DNA of 64,000 bases from positions 699,955-763,954 of the forward strand of contig NZ_KN050692.1 in assembly GCF_000745475.1 (NCBI RefSeq), in the 5' to 3' direction. Shown one piece after another: positions 35,959 to 44,900 of the stretch. Position 1 is the stretch's first letter. Every line of letters starts with the position of its first letter. Position numbers and translations under genes: made by a program. The notes under the pieces were generated by a model, which saw only the letters and a program-made list of their open reading frames with translations, was not told the origin of the DNA and did no database searches. The DNA is from Allobosea sp. UNC402CLCol (GTDB lineage: Bacteria > Pseudomonadota > Alphaproteobacteria > Rhizobiales > Beijerinckiaceae).

Positions 35959-37164
35959 ATGACAGCTCATCGTTCCAACCGTCAGCTCGGCTTCCAGACG
36001 CGATCGATCCACGAGGGCTACGACCCGTTGTTGGAACGAGGCGCGGTCTCGCCGCCGATCTACATGACATCCACCTTCGCCTTTCCCAATGTGGCGGCGG
36101 CTGACGCGGTGGTCGCCGATGAGGCCGAGGGGTTCCTTTACGGACGCGAGCACAACCCGACGCAGCAATTGCTGGAACAGCGCGTTGCCTCGCTGGAAGG
36201 CGCGGAAGCCGGAGTCACGGCCGCATCCGGCATGGCGGCGATCAGCTCGCTCTTCCTGTCTCTACTCTCGCCGGGCGACGAGATCATCGTCCACCGAACG
36301 CTCTACAACAACACAACGGCGCTGACGGGCGAGGGTCTGCCGCGCCTTGGGATCAATGTCGTCAAGGTCGACCTTTCGTATCCCGCCAACCTGACAGCGG
36401 CCGTCACGGAGAGAACCCGGCTCGTCTACTTCGAGACTCCGATCAACCCGACTGGAGAAGTGCTTGATATCGCCGCGATCTCGGCTCTGGCGCACCAGGC
36501 CGGATTGCGGGTCGTGGTGGACTCGACCTTCGCTTCACCAGCGTTGCAGCGGCCGCTGGAGCATGGCGCGGACATCGTCGTCCATTCGCTGACCAAGTAC
36601 ATCAACGGGCACGGCGACCTTCTCGGCGGCATCGTGCTCGGCGATGCCGAAACCATGCACAAGGTGCGCGGGCTGGGTCTTCGTTATCTTACCGGCGCGA
36701 CGCTGTCGCCGATGGCCTGCTTCCTCGTCCTGCGCGGTCTCAAGACGCTCAAGGTGCGGATGCGCCAGCACAGCGAGAATGCGCTCGCCGTGGCCCAGAT
36801 GCTGGACGCCCATCCGGCCGTCCGCGTCGTCCGCTATCCATTCCTGGAGAGCACCCCCGGCTATGCGATAGCCCGCAAGCAGATGAGCGGCGGCAGCGGC
36901 ATGATGTCGTTCGAGCTGCACGCCGGCTACGACGGTGCGGTGCGGATGATGGACAGGCTGAAGCTGATCGCCCGCGCCGTCAGCCTGGGCGACGTCGAGT
37001 CGCTCATCATGCACCCGGGTGGTTTGTTGCAGGCGCGACGCAAGGTCTACCCCGAAGCCCAACTCGGCACCGGCGTGACCATGGACCTGATGCGCCTGTC
37101 TATCGGCCTTGAAGATGCCGACGACCTGATCGCCGACCTCGAACAAGCACTGAGCGGAGACTGA
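35959..37164 (+). CDS. Cys/Met metabolism PLP-dependent enzyme (gamma-lyase/synthase family)
   Basis: 401 residues. PLP lysine K213 in HSLTKYINGHGD; YGREHNPT and SGMAAISS bind the phosphate. The overall fold is that of methionine gamma-lyase, cystathionine gamma-synthase and O-acetylhomoserine sulfhydrylase. At the place where methionine gamma-lyase has its characteristic cysteine (LYGCT), this protein has LYNNT, so true methionine gamma-lyase activity is doubtful. It sits inside the sarcosine-oxidase/transporter operon, 3 bases before the permease, so it probably acts on the demethylated product or on the imported compound. Substrate unknown. Confidence 0.85.
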   Translation: MTAHRSNRQLGFQTRSIHEGYDPLLERGAVSPPIYMTSTFAFPNVAAADAVVADEAEGFLYGREHNPTQQLLEQRVASLEGAEAGVTAASGMAAISSLFLSLLSPGDEIIVHRTLYNNTTALTGEGLPRLGINVVKVDLSYPANLTAAVTERTRLVYFETPINPTGEVLDIAAISALAHQAGLRVVVDSTFASPALQRPLEHGADIVVHSLTKYINGHGDLLGGIVLGDAETMHKVRGLGLRYLTGATLSPMACFLVLRGLKTLKVRMRQHSENALAVAQMLDAHPAVRVVRYPFLESTPGYAIARKQMSGGSGMMSFELHAGYDGAVRMMDRLKLIARAVSLGDVESLIMHPGGLLQARRKVYPEAQLGTGVTMDLMRLSIGLEDADDLIADLEQALSGD

Positions 37165-37167
37165 GCC

Positions 37168-38133
37168 ATGAACGGAGACGTCATCGGTTACGTCCTGCGC
37201 CGGATCCTGCATTCGATCCCGCTCGTCATCGGCGTCTCCATCATCGGCTTCGGCATCATGCACCTGGCGCCCGGGGGGCCGCTGGCGGTCTACACCTTGA
37301 ATCCAACCATCACCGTCACGGACATCGAGCGCCTCCGCGTCGCGCTCGGCCTAGATCAGCCCATCCACCTGCAATATCTAAGCTGGGCGAAAGCGATGCT
37401 GACAGGTTCCTGGGGCGTCACCTTCTTCGGCGGCCGCCCTGTCCTCGAAGTCATCCTAGAGCGAGTGCCGGCGACGATGATCCTGATGGGCACGTCGTTG
37501 GCGCTGGCCATCGTCATTGGCACGTTGATCGGTATCCTCGGCGCGGTCAAACGCAACTCGATCTTCGATTATCTGGCGACGACGGGCGCCATGCTCGCCT
37601 TGTCCTTTCCGACCTTCTGGTTCGGCCTGATGGCCATCTATGTCTTCGCGATCCAGCTCGGCTGGCTGCCGTCCGGCGGCATGTACGAGCTTGGCGAGGA
37701 AGGTAATCCCTGGGACTTGGCGCGCCACCTCGTGTTGCCGGTCATGGTGCTGACGCTGGTCTTGCTGGCCACCTGGAGCCGCTATTCGCGCTCCAGCTTC
37801 CTTGACGTGATCCAGCAGGACTACATCCGCACCGCGCGGTCGAAGGGGCTCGGCGAGCGCCAGATTCTCTTCCGCCACGCCCTGCGCAACGCGGTGATCC
37901 CGCTCGTTGCCCTGCTCGGCGTGCAATTGCCGACCTTGTTCTCCGGCGCCCTCGTCGCGGAAACGATCTTCAGTTGGCCCGGGATGGGGCGCCTCTTCGT
38001 CGATGCGCTCAACATGAAGGAATACCCCATCCTGATGGGGATGATCATGTTCACGGCGCTCTTCGTCATCGTCGGCAATCTGATCGCGGACGTCGCCATC
38101 GCGGCGATCGATCCGCGCGTGAAATTGGCCTGA
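37168..38133 (+). CDS. Peptide/nickel-type ABC transporter permease (DppB-like)
   Basis: 321 residues, six membrane segments. N-terminal YVLRRILHSIPLVIGVSIIGF and the FMHLAPGGP-type stretch, then the EAA loop (YIRTARSKGLGERQILFRHALRNA), are diagnostic of DppB/OppB. It makes the channel with the DppC-like protein that follows 10 bases later. Confidence 0.94.
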   Translation: MNGDVIGYVLRRILHSIPLVIGVSIIGFGIMHLAPGGPLAVYTLNPTITVTDIERLRVALGLDQPIHLQYLSWAKAMLTGSWGVTFFGGRPVLEVILERVPATMILMGTSLALAIVIGTLIGILGAVKRNSIFDYLATTGAMLALSFPTFWFGLMAIYVFAIQLGWLPSGGMYELGEEGNPWDLARHLVLPVMVLTLVLLATWSRYSRSSFLDVIQQDYIRTARSKGLGERQILFRHALRNAVIPLVALLGVQLPTLFSGALVAETIFSWPGMGRLFVDALNMKEYPILMGMIMFTALFVIVGNLIADVAIAAIDPRVKLA

Positions 38134-38143
38134 GGACGCGGAC

Positions 38144-39031
38144 ATGGCTGACATCTCCGTTTCCAACACAGTCCCCGCCCGTTCCTACGCCCAGACGATC
38201 GCGCGGCGCTTCCTATCCCATCGCCTCGCCGTCGCGGGCGCCATCATGGTCGTGTTGCTCTGCGCCTCGGCGCTGTTCGCGCAGCTCGTCTCGCCGCAGG
38301 ATCCCATGCGGATCGACACCTCCCAGCGCTTTCTGCCGCCTTTCGTCTCGTGGAGCCATGTGCTGGGCACGGACGATCTTGGCCGCGACACACTGAGCCG
38401 ACTGCTCTATGGCGGCCAGGTTTCGCTTGCGGTCGGCATCGTCGCGATGTTGACGACCATGGTCACGGGGACGCTGGTCGGGCTCGCTGCCGGCTACTAC
38501 GGCGGGATCATCGACAACCTGCTGATGCGCCTGGTCGACACCCTGCTCTGCTTCCCGCAGGTGTTCTTGCTGCTCGTCATCGCGGCGTTCGTGCCTCCGA
38601 CCATCCTGTCGATCTCGCTGATCATCGGGCTGACCTCCTGGATGGAGGTGTCGCGCATCGTTAGGGCGCAGGTCTCCTCTCTGAAGGAGATGGACTTCAT
38701 CCAGGCATCTCGCGGCTTCGGCGCCTCTAACTGGCGGATCATGCTGGTCGAGCTGCTGCCGAACATCATGGCGCCGGTGCTTGTCGCCGCGACGCTCAAG
38801 GTCGCGACCGCGGTGCTGATGGAGTCCTACATCAGCTTCCTCGGCTATGGCGTCCAGCCGCCGATGGCGAGCTGGGGCAACATGCTCACCAACGCCCAGG
38901 GCTACTTCGACACCGTGCCCTTCCTGGCAATCCTCCCGGGCGTCCTGATCACCTTCACCGTCATGAGCTTCAACTTCCTGGGCGATGGCCTCCGCGACGC
39001 CATCGACGCCCGGCTGAAGATCGATCCCTGA
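38144..39031 (+). CDS. Peptide/nickel-type ABC transporter permease (DppC-like)
   Basis: 295 residues. Typical DppC plan: a first membrane segment, a long outside loop with LGTDDLGRDTLSRLLYG, four to five further segments and the EAA loop (FIQASRGFGASNWRIMLVELLPN). The C-terminus (FLGDGLRDAIDARLK) is diagnostic. It is followed by the binding protein. No DppD or DppF ATPase gene is present in the operon or elsewhere in the window. Confidence 0.94.
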   Translation: MADISVSNTVPARSYAQTIARRFLSHRLAVAGAIMVVLLCASALFAQLVSPQDPMRIDTSQRFLPPFVSWSHVLGTDDLGRDTLSRLLYGGQVSLAVGIVAMLTTMVTGTLVGLAAGYYGGIIDNLLMRLVDTLLCFPQVFLLLVIAAFVPPTILSISLIIGLTSWMEVSRIVRAQVSSLKEMDFIQASRGFGASNWRIMLVELLPNIMAPVLVAATLKVATAVLMESYISFLGYGVQPPMASWGNMLTNAQGYFDTVPFLAILPGVLITFTVMSFNFLGDGLRDAIDARLKIDP

Positions 39032-39064
39032 ACCAAATTCCAACCAGAAAGAGGGGAATGCGCG

Positions 39065-40702
39065 ATGCCTACGAAGTTCTCGCCCACCCGCCGTACCGTG
39101 CTCAAGGGCGCCGCGGCATCCGGTCTGATCGTCCCGGTGACGGGCATCTATAGCCCCGCCATCGCGCAGAAGCGTGACCGCATCATTCTCGGCACCACAC
39201 AGGAGCCGGTGCAGTTCAATCCGCTGCTCTATGTGAATGCCGGTGCGGAGAATATCCCGGAAGCCTGCCTGTTCGATGCGCTCTGGGACGTCAACGAAAA
39301 GGGCGAGTTCATTCCCAATCTCGCCGCACGCATCCCTACGGTCGAGAACGGGGATATCTCGGCCGACGGAAAGGTTTGGCGCATCAACCTCAAGCGCGAC
39401 GTCAAATGGAGCGACGGCCAACCCTTGACGGCCAAGGACGTCGAATTCACCTACCAGACCATCATCAATCCCAAGGTCGCGGTGCGCTCGCGCAGCGGCT
39501 TCGATCTGATCAAGAACTTCAAGGTCGCTGATCCATACACCGTCGAGATCGAGCTCGAACGGCCGTTCGTGCCCTTCATGTGGGCTTGGCAGAACATGCA
39601 CATCGTGCCCCACCACCTGCTGTCGAAGGAGGAGAACATCAACACCTCCGGCTTCAACGCGCAGCCTATCGGAACCGGCCCCTACCTGCTCAAGACCCGC
39701 ACAGCAGGCAGCCACATGGTCTACGAGGCCAACCCGAACTATCACCGCGGCGCGCCCAAGATCCGGCAGTTCATCCACAAATTCGTGCCCGATCAGCTTG
39801 TGGCCTATGGCCAGGCCAGGACGGGCGAGATCGACTACATCGGCGTGTCCGGGGTGCCGTTCGATCGGTGGACCGAGGCCGCCAAGCTCCCCGACCGGCA
39901 CTTCTTCCCGCTCGCGCAGCCCTGGGTCCAGTTCGTCTACTTCAACTGCGGCAAGCCCCAGTTCAAGGATCCCAAGGTCCGCAAGGCCCTGTACCTCGCC
40001 CTCGAGATGCAGAAGGCGATCGATGACGTGTTCTTCGGCGCCTACAAGCGCACCCTCTCCTACCTGCACACGACCCACTGGGCCTACAACCACGATCTCA
40101 AGGACTCCGGCCCCAATCCGCAGCTCGCGGCTAAGATGCTCGACGAGGCCGGCTGGAAGGTCGGTGCCGACGGCGTCCGCGAGAAGGACGGCGTCAAGAT
40201 GAAGTTCTCGATGTCGACGACGGCCGGGTTCCCGGCGCGCCAGGCGACCCAAGCCATCTTCCAGCAGAACTGGAAGGCGATCGGCGTCGAGATGGAGATC
40301 AAGAACATGCCCGCCTCGGTCGTCTGGGGCGAGTACACGACCAAGTCGCAGTTCGACACGCTCCTGGTGTCGTGGGAGCCGACGGTTGGCATGGATCCCG
40401 ACTACACTGCCCGGGCGCATTCGAAGATGATCCCGGCGAAGACCGGCAGCGGTTCGAATTACACCCAGTACGAGAACGCCGATGTCGACCGGCTGCTCGA
40501 GGAAGGTGTCCGCCAGACCAGCGTGGAAGAGCGCAAGAAGACCTACGCCCGCATCCAAGAGATTCTGCTGGAGGAGGTCCCGTTCGGACCCCAGGGCGGC
40601 GTTTATCAGGGTCAAATGACGCACAAGGCCCTGCAAGGCATCAAACCGAACCAGTACGTGGTCGACGCCGCCTGGAACGTCCACGAGTGGTCTTGGGGCT
40701 GA
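39065..40702 (+). CDS. Family-5 extracellular substrate-binding protein with a Tat signal
   Basis: 545 residues. The signal has twin arginines (TRRTVLKGAAASG) and ends near IYSPAIAQ, so export is probably by Tat. The mature part has the family-5 layout: LGTTQEPVQFNPLL, then DGKVWRINLKRDVKWSDGQP as the classical motif, and IGTGPYLLK. Such proteins bind peptides, opines, nickel or glycosides. With sarcosine oxidase and opine-oxidase-like genes the ligand may be an N-methylated amino acid, a betaine-type peptide or an opine; this is inference. Confidence 0.93.
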   Translation: MPTKFSPTRRTVLKGAAASGLIVPVTGIYSPAIAQKRDRIILGTTQEPVQFNPLLYVNAGAENIPEACLFDALWDVNEKGEFIPNLAARIPTVENGDISADGKVWRINLKRDVKWSDGQPLTAKDVEFTYQTIINPKVAVRSRSGFDLIKNFKVADPYTVEIELERPFVPFMWAWQNMHIVPHHLLSKEENINTSGFNAQPIGTGPYLLKTRTAGSHMVYEANPNYHRGAPKIRQFIHKFVPDQLVAYGQARTGEIDYIGVSGVPFDRWTEAAKLPDRHFFPLAQPWVQFVYFNCGKPQFKDPKVRKALYLALEMQKAIDDVFFGAYKRTLSYLHTTHWAYNHDLKDSGPNPQLAAKMLDEAGWKVGADGVREKDGVKMKFSMSTTAGFPARQATQAIFQQNWKAIGVEMEIKNMPASVVWGEYTTKSQFDTLLVSWEPTVGMDPDYTARAHSKMIPAKTGSGSNYTQYENADVDRLLEEGVRQTSVEERKKTYARIQEILLEEVPFGPQGGVYQGQMTHKALQGIKPNQYVVDAAWNVHEWSWG

Positions 40703-40718
40703 TACCGGCCCCTAAGAG

Positions 40719-40746
40719 GCGCTGGGCTTCCCCCGAAGCCCGGCGC
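40719..40746 (+). terminator. Stable hairpin after the binding-protein gene
   Basis: GCGCTGGGCTTC (40719-40730) pairs with GAAGCCCGGCGC (40735-40746), one T-G wobble, around CCCC, 17 bases after the stop. No T run follows, so it may act as a processing or attenuating structure rather than a full terminator. Confidence 0.5.
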
Positions 40747-40822
40747 GCATCCGGACAGCAAGCGCCGTTACTCCCCGGCCAGCTTATCGAGGCGCGCTGA
40801 GAGCCGCTGACATCCAACAGGA

Positions 40823-40858
40823 GGCGATCACCCAACCGGCCACTTCGGCTGGATCGCC
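40823..40858 (+). promoter_or_regulatory. Second hairpin in the leader of purU
   Basis: GGCGATC (40823-40829) pairs with GATCGCC (40852-40858), and an inner stem CCGGCC/GGCTGG adds to it. It lies 72 bases before the purU start. It could be a terminator or attenuator; I see no match to a riboswitch class that I can name. Confidence 0.3.
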
Positions 40859-40929
40859 TTCCCATGTCCAAAAACCGTCCCGGGCGGGCTCGTCACCCGA
40901 GCTTTGTCCGCAACTCACGAGAAATCGCG

Positions 40930-41790
40930 ATGCCGACCGATCAACATATCCTGACCCTGTCGTGCCGCAATCGACCGGGAATCGTGGCGGCGGTATCGCG
41001 TTGCCTGTTCGACCACGGCGGCAACATTCTCGGCGCCAATCAGTTCGATGACGTCGAAACCGACAAATTCTTCATGCGGGTCGTCTTCAATTTTCCCGGC
41101 GAAGGATCGCTGGGCGGGTTCTCCCGGGAGTTCTCGGAGCTCGCCGACAGCTTCGGAATGACATGGAGCGCGCGGCGGCGCGATGATCGTCAGCGGGTGC
41201 TCCTGCTCGTGTCGCGCTCCGATCACTGCCTCGTCGACCTGCTCTATCGTTGGCGTATCGGCGAACTCCCGATGGACATCGCCGGGGTCGTCTCGAACTA
41301 TCCGCGAGAAACCTATCCCGATCTGGATTTCGGCGAGATCCCGTTCCACCACTTCCCCATCGCCAAGGAGACGAAGCCGGAGCAGGAGGCGCGCATCTGG
41401 GCGCTGGTCGAGCAGGAACGCGTGGATCTCGTCATCCTCGCTCGCTACATGCAGGTCCTATCGGACGAGCTCAGCGCGCGCTTGAGCCAACGGTGCATCA
41501 ACATCCATCATTCGTTCCTGCCGGGGTTTAAGGGAGCGAAACCGTACCACCAGGCCCATACACGCGGCGTGAAGCTGATCGGAGCCACCGCGCACTATGT
41601 CACCGCCGACCTCGATGAAGGGCCGATCATCGAACAGGACGTCGAACGCATTTCGCATAACGACACCCCCGAGGATCTGGTCCGCAAGGGGCGCGATATC
41701 GAGCGTCGCGTGCTCTCCCGCGCCGTGGCCTGGCACTTGGACGGGCGGGTTCTTGCCAACGGCAGCAAGACCATCGTCTTCCGCGATTGA
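40930..41790 (+). CDS. purU: Formyltetrahydrofolate deformylase
   Basis: 286 residues from the ATG at 40930 ([12 protein letters not shown]); an in-frame ATG at 40864 would add an unlikely basic leader. An N-terminal ACT domain (about 5-85) is followed by the formyltransferase-like domain with the catalytic Asn-His-Asp set (INIHHS at about 205 and DLDEGPII). It hydrolyses 10-formyl-THF to formate and THF. Beside sarcosine oxidase it drains the one-carbon units made during demethylation; the same pairing is common in sarcosine/betaine loci. Confidence 0.95.
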   Translation: MPTDQHILTLSCRNRPGIVAAVSRCLFDHGGNILGANQFDDVETDKFFMRVVFNFPGEGSLGGFSREFSELADSFGMTWSARRRDDRQRVLLLVSRSDHCLVDLLYRWRIGELPMDIAGVVSNYPRETYPDLDFGEIPFHHFPIAKETKPEQEARIWALVEQERVDLVILARYMQVLSDELSARLSQRCINIHHSFLPGFKGAKPYHQAHTRGVKLIGATAHYVTADLDEGPIIEQDVERISHNDTPEDLVRKGRDIERRVLSRAVAWHLDGRVLANGSKTIVFRD

Positions 41791-41860
41791 TTGGCGGCCG
41801 GACTTATGCGGACGTCCATAGCAGCCGCCTGCCCAGGGGATTGATTGGGTGGCCCGGCGA

Positions 41861-41889
41861 TCGTCAACGAATACCGGCTCGGTTGACGA
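41861..41889. promoter_or_regulatory. Inverted repeat upstream of the AraC-type regulator gene
   Basis: TCGTCAAC (41861-41868) and GTTGACGA (41882-41889) are perfect arms 13 bases apart in the gap between purU and the regulator gene. The size fits a site for a dimeric regulator, perhaps the product of the next gene. An imperfect outer extension (GGTGGCCCGG / CCCGGCCACC) may add to it. Confidence 0.4.
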
Positions 41890-41980
41890 GAAGGATGGTC
41901 CGGCCCGGCCACCCTCTCCCGATCCGGGCCGAACCGGCGATGAACAGGACAATTGGACTTCGCCGTTGACCTTCGATGCC

Positions 41981-43009
41981 ATGCCCGGCCCAATTGGGAC
42001 GGGCGGGCCCCTGCCCGCCCGACATTCGCCCAATGCGGTTCCCGGGTGCCCTGTGGCCACGACGTTCGGATTTCTCGTAAACGACGGCTTCCCGCTGCTG
42101 TCCTTGGCATCGTCCGTCGAGTCGCTTCGAGCCGCGAACGCCGTAACCGGAAAGGAGCTGTACCGATGGTGCTTCCTGACGACGAGCGGCCGCGACACGC
42201 TGTCGTCCTGCCGGATGCTCGTTCGACCGGATCACAACAGCTTCGAGGCCGTATCGGTCGACATCATGGTCGTATGCGCGGGTGACAGCGCGATCCATTT
42301 TCATGACGAGCGCGTGTTCGCGTTCCTCCGGCGGCTCTCCCGAAAGGGCGTGCGGATTGGCGGTCTGTCGGGCGGCACCTTCGTTCTAGCCCGGGCCGGT
42401 CTCCTGGAGGGAAAGCGCTGCACCGCTCACTGGGATCATGTTCCGGCCCTGCGCGAACAGTTCCCCAAGCTCAAGCTCAAGCAGACGCTCTTCGAATTCG
42501 ACGGACAGTGCTTCACTTGCGCCGGCGGCAACGCGGCATTGGACATGATGAACGCGCTGATCGCGACGGACCACGGCCCGGCTGTCGCTCGCAATGCCAG
42601 CGAATGGCTGATCCAGACCCAGATCCGCCAGGCCGAAGACCATCAGAGGATGGGCGTTCGGGAGCGGTTCGGCCTATTCCATCCCTTGCTCATCAAGGCG
42701 CTGGACCGGATCGAGGCCACGTTGGACGAGCCCATCGAACGCGAAGCACTCGCGGATTCCGTGGGGTTGTCACTGAGGCAGTTGGAGAGGCTCTTCGCCT
42801 CCCATCTTCACATGACGATCCATCAGTACGTCGTGAAGCTTAGGATCGACCGAGCCAAGATCCTCATTCGGCAGACGTCCCTTCCGCTCGGCGAAATCGC
42901 GATTGCGTCGGGCTTCTCGAATTTCAGCCATTTCTCGCGGATCTATAAGCGGCAGATTGGAGTCTCTCCGCGAGAAACGCGCCAGAACGAAAGAGCTCCC
43001 CCGAGATAG
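41981..43009 (+). CDS. GlxA-family AraC regulator with an N-terminal GATase1/DJ-1-like domain
   Basis: 342 residues from the ATG at 41981; the frame is open further upstream (GTG at 41849), so the start is uncertain. Residues about 25-205 form a class-I amidotransferase-like ligand domain (FGFLVNDGFPLLSLASSVESLRAAN, IGGLSGGTFVLARAGLL). The C-terminus has the two AraC HTH motifs (LADSVGLSLRQLERLF and IGEIAIASGFSNFSHFSRIYK in the form LGEIAIASGFSNFSHF). GbdR and SouR, which control betaine and sarcosine catabolism in Pseudomonas, belong to this group. It probably activates the 28-41 kb cluster. Confidence 0.9.
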   Translation: MPGPIGTGGPLPARHSPNAVPGCPVATTFGFLVNDGFPLLSLASSVESLRAANAVTGKELYRWCFLTTSGRDTLSSCRMLVRPDHNSFEAVSVDIMVVCAGDSAIHFHDERVFAFLRRLSRKGVRIGGLSGGTFVLARAGLLEGKRCTAHWDHVPALREQFPKLKLKQTLFEFDGQCFTCAGGNAALDMMNALIATDHGPAVARNASEWLIQTQIRQAEDHQRMGVRERFGLFHPLLIKALDRIEATLDEPIEREALADSVGLSLRQLERLFASHLHMTIHQYVVKLRIDRAKILIRQTSLPLGEIAIASGFSNFSHFSRIYKRQIGVSPRETRQNERAPPR

Positions 43010-43059
43010 TCCGCCGCCGAGGCTCGGCCACATCTTCCTGGCTACGAGCAATCGGAAGG

Positions 43060-43440
43060 CTACCCGATCACGCTTGTCGCGAGCTGAAATTCAGGATCGC
43101 TGTAGACGCCCACCACATCGCCGATCGCGCCCTCGTCGTCATAAGTGAAGGCCACCGCGCCGATTTCAATGACCTCGTCCTGGGTATGGAGCAGCCCCGT
43201 AGTTTCGGTATCCACCAGCACCACGAGGTTCGGGAACGCGCTTCGCTCCCGGGGGACGATCCGGCGGGGCGCGAGCTGCCGGAGCCACCTGAAGTGCACG
43301 CTCTCTTCCAGCCTTCGGGCAAGCTCTTCGTCATCGCCTGCTGGACGGACGATCTCGGGGCGCCACCTTCTCGGAGCTAGTCGCGGCGTCTGCCGATAGC
43401 CCGGTGCGTCGTCAAAAATATCGATCTGGGTGGATGCCAT
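43060..43440 (-). pseudogene. Truncated 3'-5' exonuclease (DnaQ-like)
   Basis: 126 codons. The N-terminal leader and the first exonuclease motif, VVLVDTETTGL followed by EVIEIGAVAF, are clear. Then the frame leaves the family after DVVGVY and stops at 43060, so exonuclease motifs II and III are missing. The intact family has at least 150 more residues. It is not expected to be active. It lies in a scarred stretch with a second remnant at 44230-44490. Confidence 0.75.
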
Positions 43441-43647
43441 CTTCTTGCCGCGGCCCTAGCCGTTTTCTTCGCCGCCGACTGCCAGGGAGCGCGTCCTGCC
43501 GGCGCCCTCGGTCCGGCTGGCCGATCAGAATGGCGATCCCATCGTCGCGAGGGAGGTCGACGCTGAAGTGGAAGCATCGGGAAAGGCCCAAGCCACCTCT
43601 ACTTCCTGCTTCAGTGCATTCGTCGGTGGTTGACGGTGAGGCAGCAA

Positions 43648-44034
43648 CTATTCACCACGCTCCAGCAGCTCGATCCGGACGCCATCCGGCGCACGGACGA
43701 AGGCGATCAGCAGGCCCGGCCGCACTGTGGTGGGACCCGAGATGACCTCGACACCCTTGCCCGTGAGTTCGGCCAGCGCCTCGTCGAGCTTGTTGACCGT
43801 CAGCGCCAGGTGGTCAATGCCTCGCACGGGCCCTTCGGGACGGGCAAGGGCCCCGTCGCCGGCACGATCGATGAAGATCGGAAGGCCGACGAGATCAATG
43901 GTCACGCGCAACTGATCGCCGTTCTCGACGCGCGATACCTGGGACGCGCCAAAATGTGTCTCGTAGAAATCCGCCGCCGCGTCCGGATCCTCAGACCGCA
44001 GGTGAATGTGATCCCACTTCGGCTTGATCGCCAT
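43648..44034 (-). CDS. VOC-family (glyoxalase/dioxygenase fold) protein
   Basis: 128 residues from the ATG at 44034, with GGAG 5 bases upstream. Two beta-alpha-beta-beta-beta units: the first starts WDHIHLRSEDPDAAADFY, the second GIDHLALTVNKLDEAL, and the end is DGVRIELLE. Histidines at the start of each unit and the final Glu are at the places of metal ligands in glyoxalase I-like enzymes. It lies near the methylglyoxal synthase gene (44508) on the same strand, but a remnant of another gene separates them, so a link is only suggestive. The 207 bases between it and the truncated exonuclease hold nothing recognisable. Confidence 0.85.
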   Translation of the reverse strand: MAIKPKWDHIHLRSEDPDAAADFYETHFGASQVSRVENGDQLRVTIDLVGLPIFIDRAGDGALARPEGPVRGIDHLALTVNKLDEALAELTGKGVEVISGPTTVRPGLLIAFVRAPDGVRIELLERGE

Positions 44035-44229
44035 TCCGCTCTCCAGTTCATTCGACGGGACGTGCCGGTCGAAAAGGTGGCGCCCGGATCGGCAAGCCAT
44101 CACGCGTGGGGCGTCTTCGTCCGAGCATAGCAATTGCCCCCAATTCACCCATAGGCGAAAGGCCCGCGGCTCCACTAGACCACATGGACTTACGCCGACC
44201 GAGGCTGATGCGTAGGCCGGGGTCGAAAG

Positions 44230-44490
44230 TCATGCCGCAGGGCAGCCTGCCGTGAAGACGATGGTCGGCATCCGTAACGGACCGGCATTGTGTTCACGAC
44301 CGATCGAAAACGAGCGTGTCACCGTCGAAGCGGACTCAGCCATGTCCGAGAACGCAGTGTCGATGAAGCGCCAGTGCATTTGCAGGTGATCCGGCGTGGG
44401 CCAGGCGATGCTGCCAAGGTAGAGCATGGTGTTGGGCTGGTACTCGTGATGTAGCCGGTTACCGGTCAATCGTCGCGACGATCTTGGCAT
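44230..44490 (-). pseudogene. Decayed serine hydrolase C-terminal fragment, copy B
   Basis: The minus strand reads LTGNRLHHEYQPNTM, AWPTPDHLQMHWRFIDTAFSD and, after damage in the middle, AGPLRMPTIVFTAG. It is the same protein family and segment as the remnant at 20822-21390, and 217 bases (44252-44468) closely match 20832-21050. Only the C-terminal part is left, and the region after TAFSD is out of frame. Confidence 0.65.
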
Positions 44491-44507
44491 GGCGTGTGCG
44501 TCGCATC

Positions 44508-44897
44508 CTATCGCTTTCGCTGGTCGAAAAGGCCGGAACCGGCCAGGGCCGTCGCGGTACTCGGGCTGAACGCAGCGGGAATATTGTACACGAGCACGAG
44601 CCTCAGCAGCGCCTTGACGTCTACATCGTGCGGCTGCGCGGCGAGCGGTTCCGGAAAGAACAGCAGTATGTCCAATTCGCCCTGTGCGATCATCGCGCCG
44701 ATCTGCTGGTCACCGCCGAGCGGCCCGCTTTTTACCAGACGGATAGCCGCCTCGGGCATCGCGACGCGCAGAAGGCCGCCGGTCGTGGCGGTGGCGACTA
44801 TGCGATGTCGGCCGATGGATCTGGCGTGGCGCTCGGCCCAGGACACGAGATCCGGCTTCTTGCTGTCATGGGCCACCATACCAATCGTTAGAGTCAT
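44508..44897 (-). CDS. mgsA: Methylglyoxal synthase
   Basis: 129 residues. Converts dihydroxyacetone phosphate to methylglyoxal and phosphate. The match to the family is strong: VAHDSKKPDLVSWAERH with His10, TATTGGLL for phosphate binding, SGPLGGDQQIGA with the catalytic Asp63, and AQPHDVDVKALLRL with His90. It starts 3 bases after the otnC stop, so it belongs to that operon. As OtnC releases dihydroxyacetone phosphate, the two enzymes could act in sequence. Confidence 0.95.
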   Translation of the reverse strand: MTLTIGMVAHDSKKPDLVSWAERHARSIGRHRIVATATTGGLLRVAMPEAAIRLVKSGPLGGDQQIGAMIAQGELDILLFFPEPLAAQPHDVDVKALLRLVLVYNIPAAFSPSTATALAGSGLFDQRKR

Positions 44898-44900
44898 GTC

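Noticed and set aside
38213-40684. Long minus-strand frame opposite the ABC permease and binding-protein genes
   Set aside because: It crosses two well-supported genes and their intergenic gap and reads as low-complexity His/Asp/Arg-rich sequence, typical of an antisense shadow.
40800-40929. Glycine or tetrahydrofolate riboswitch before purU
   Set aside because: Hairpins are present, but I could not match them to the conserved cores of those classes.
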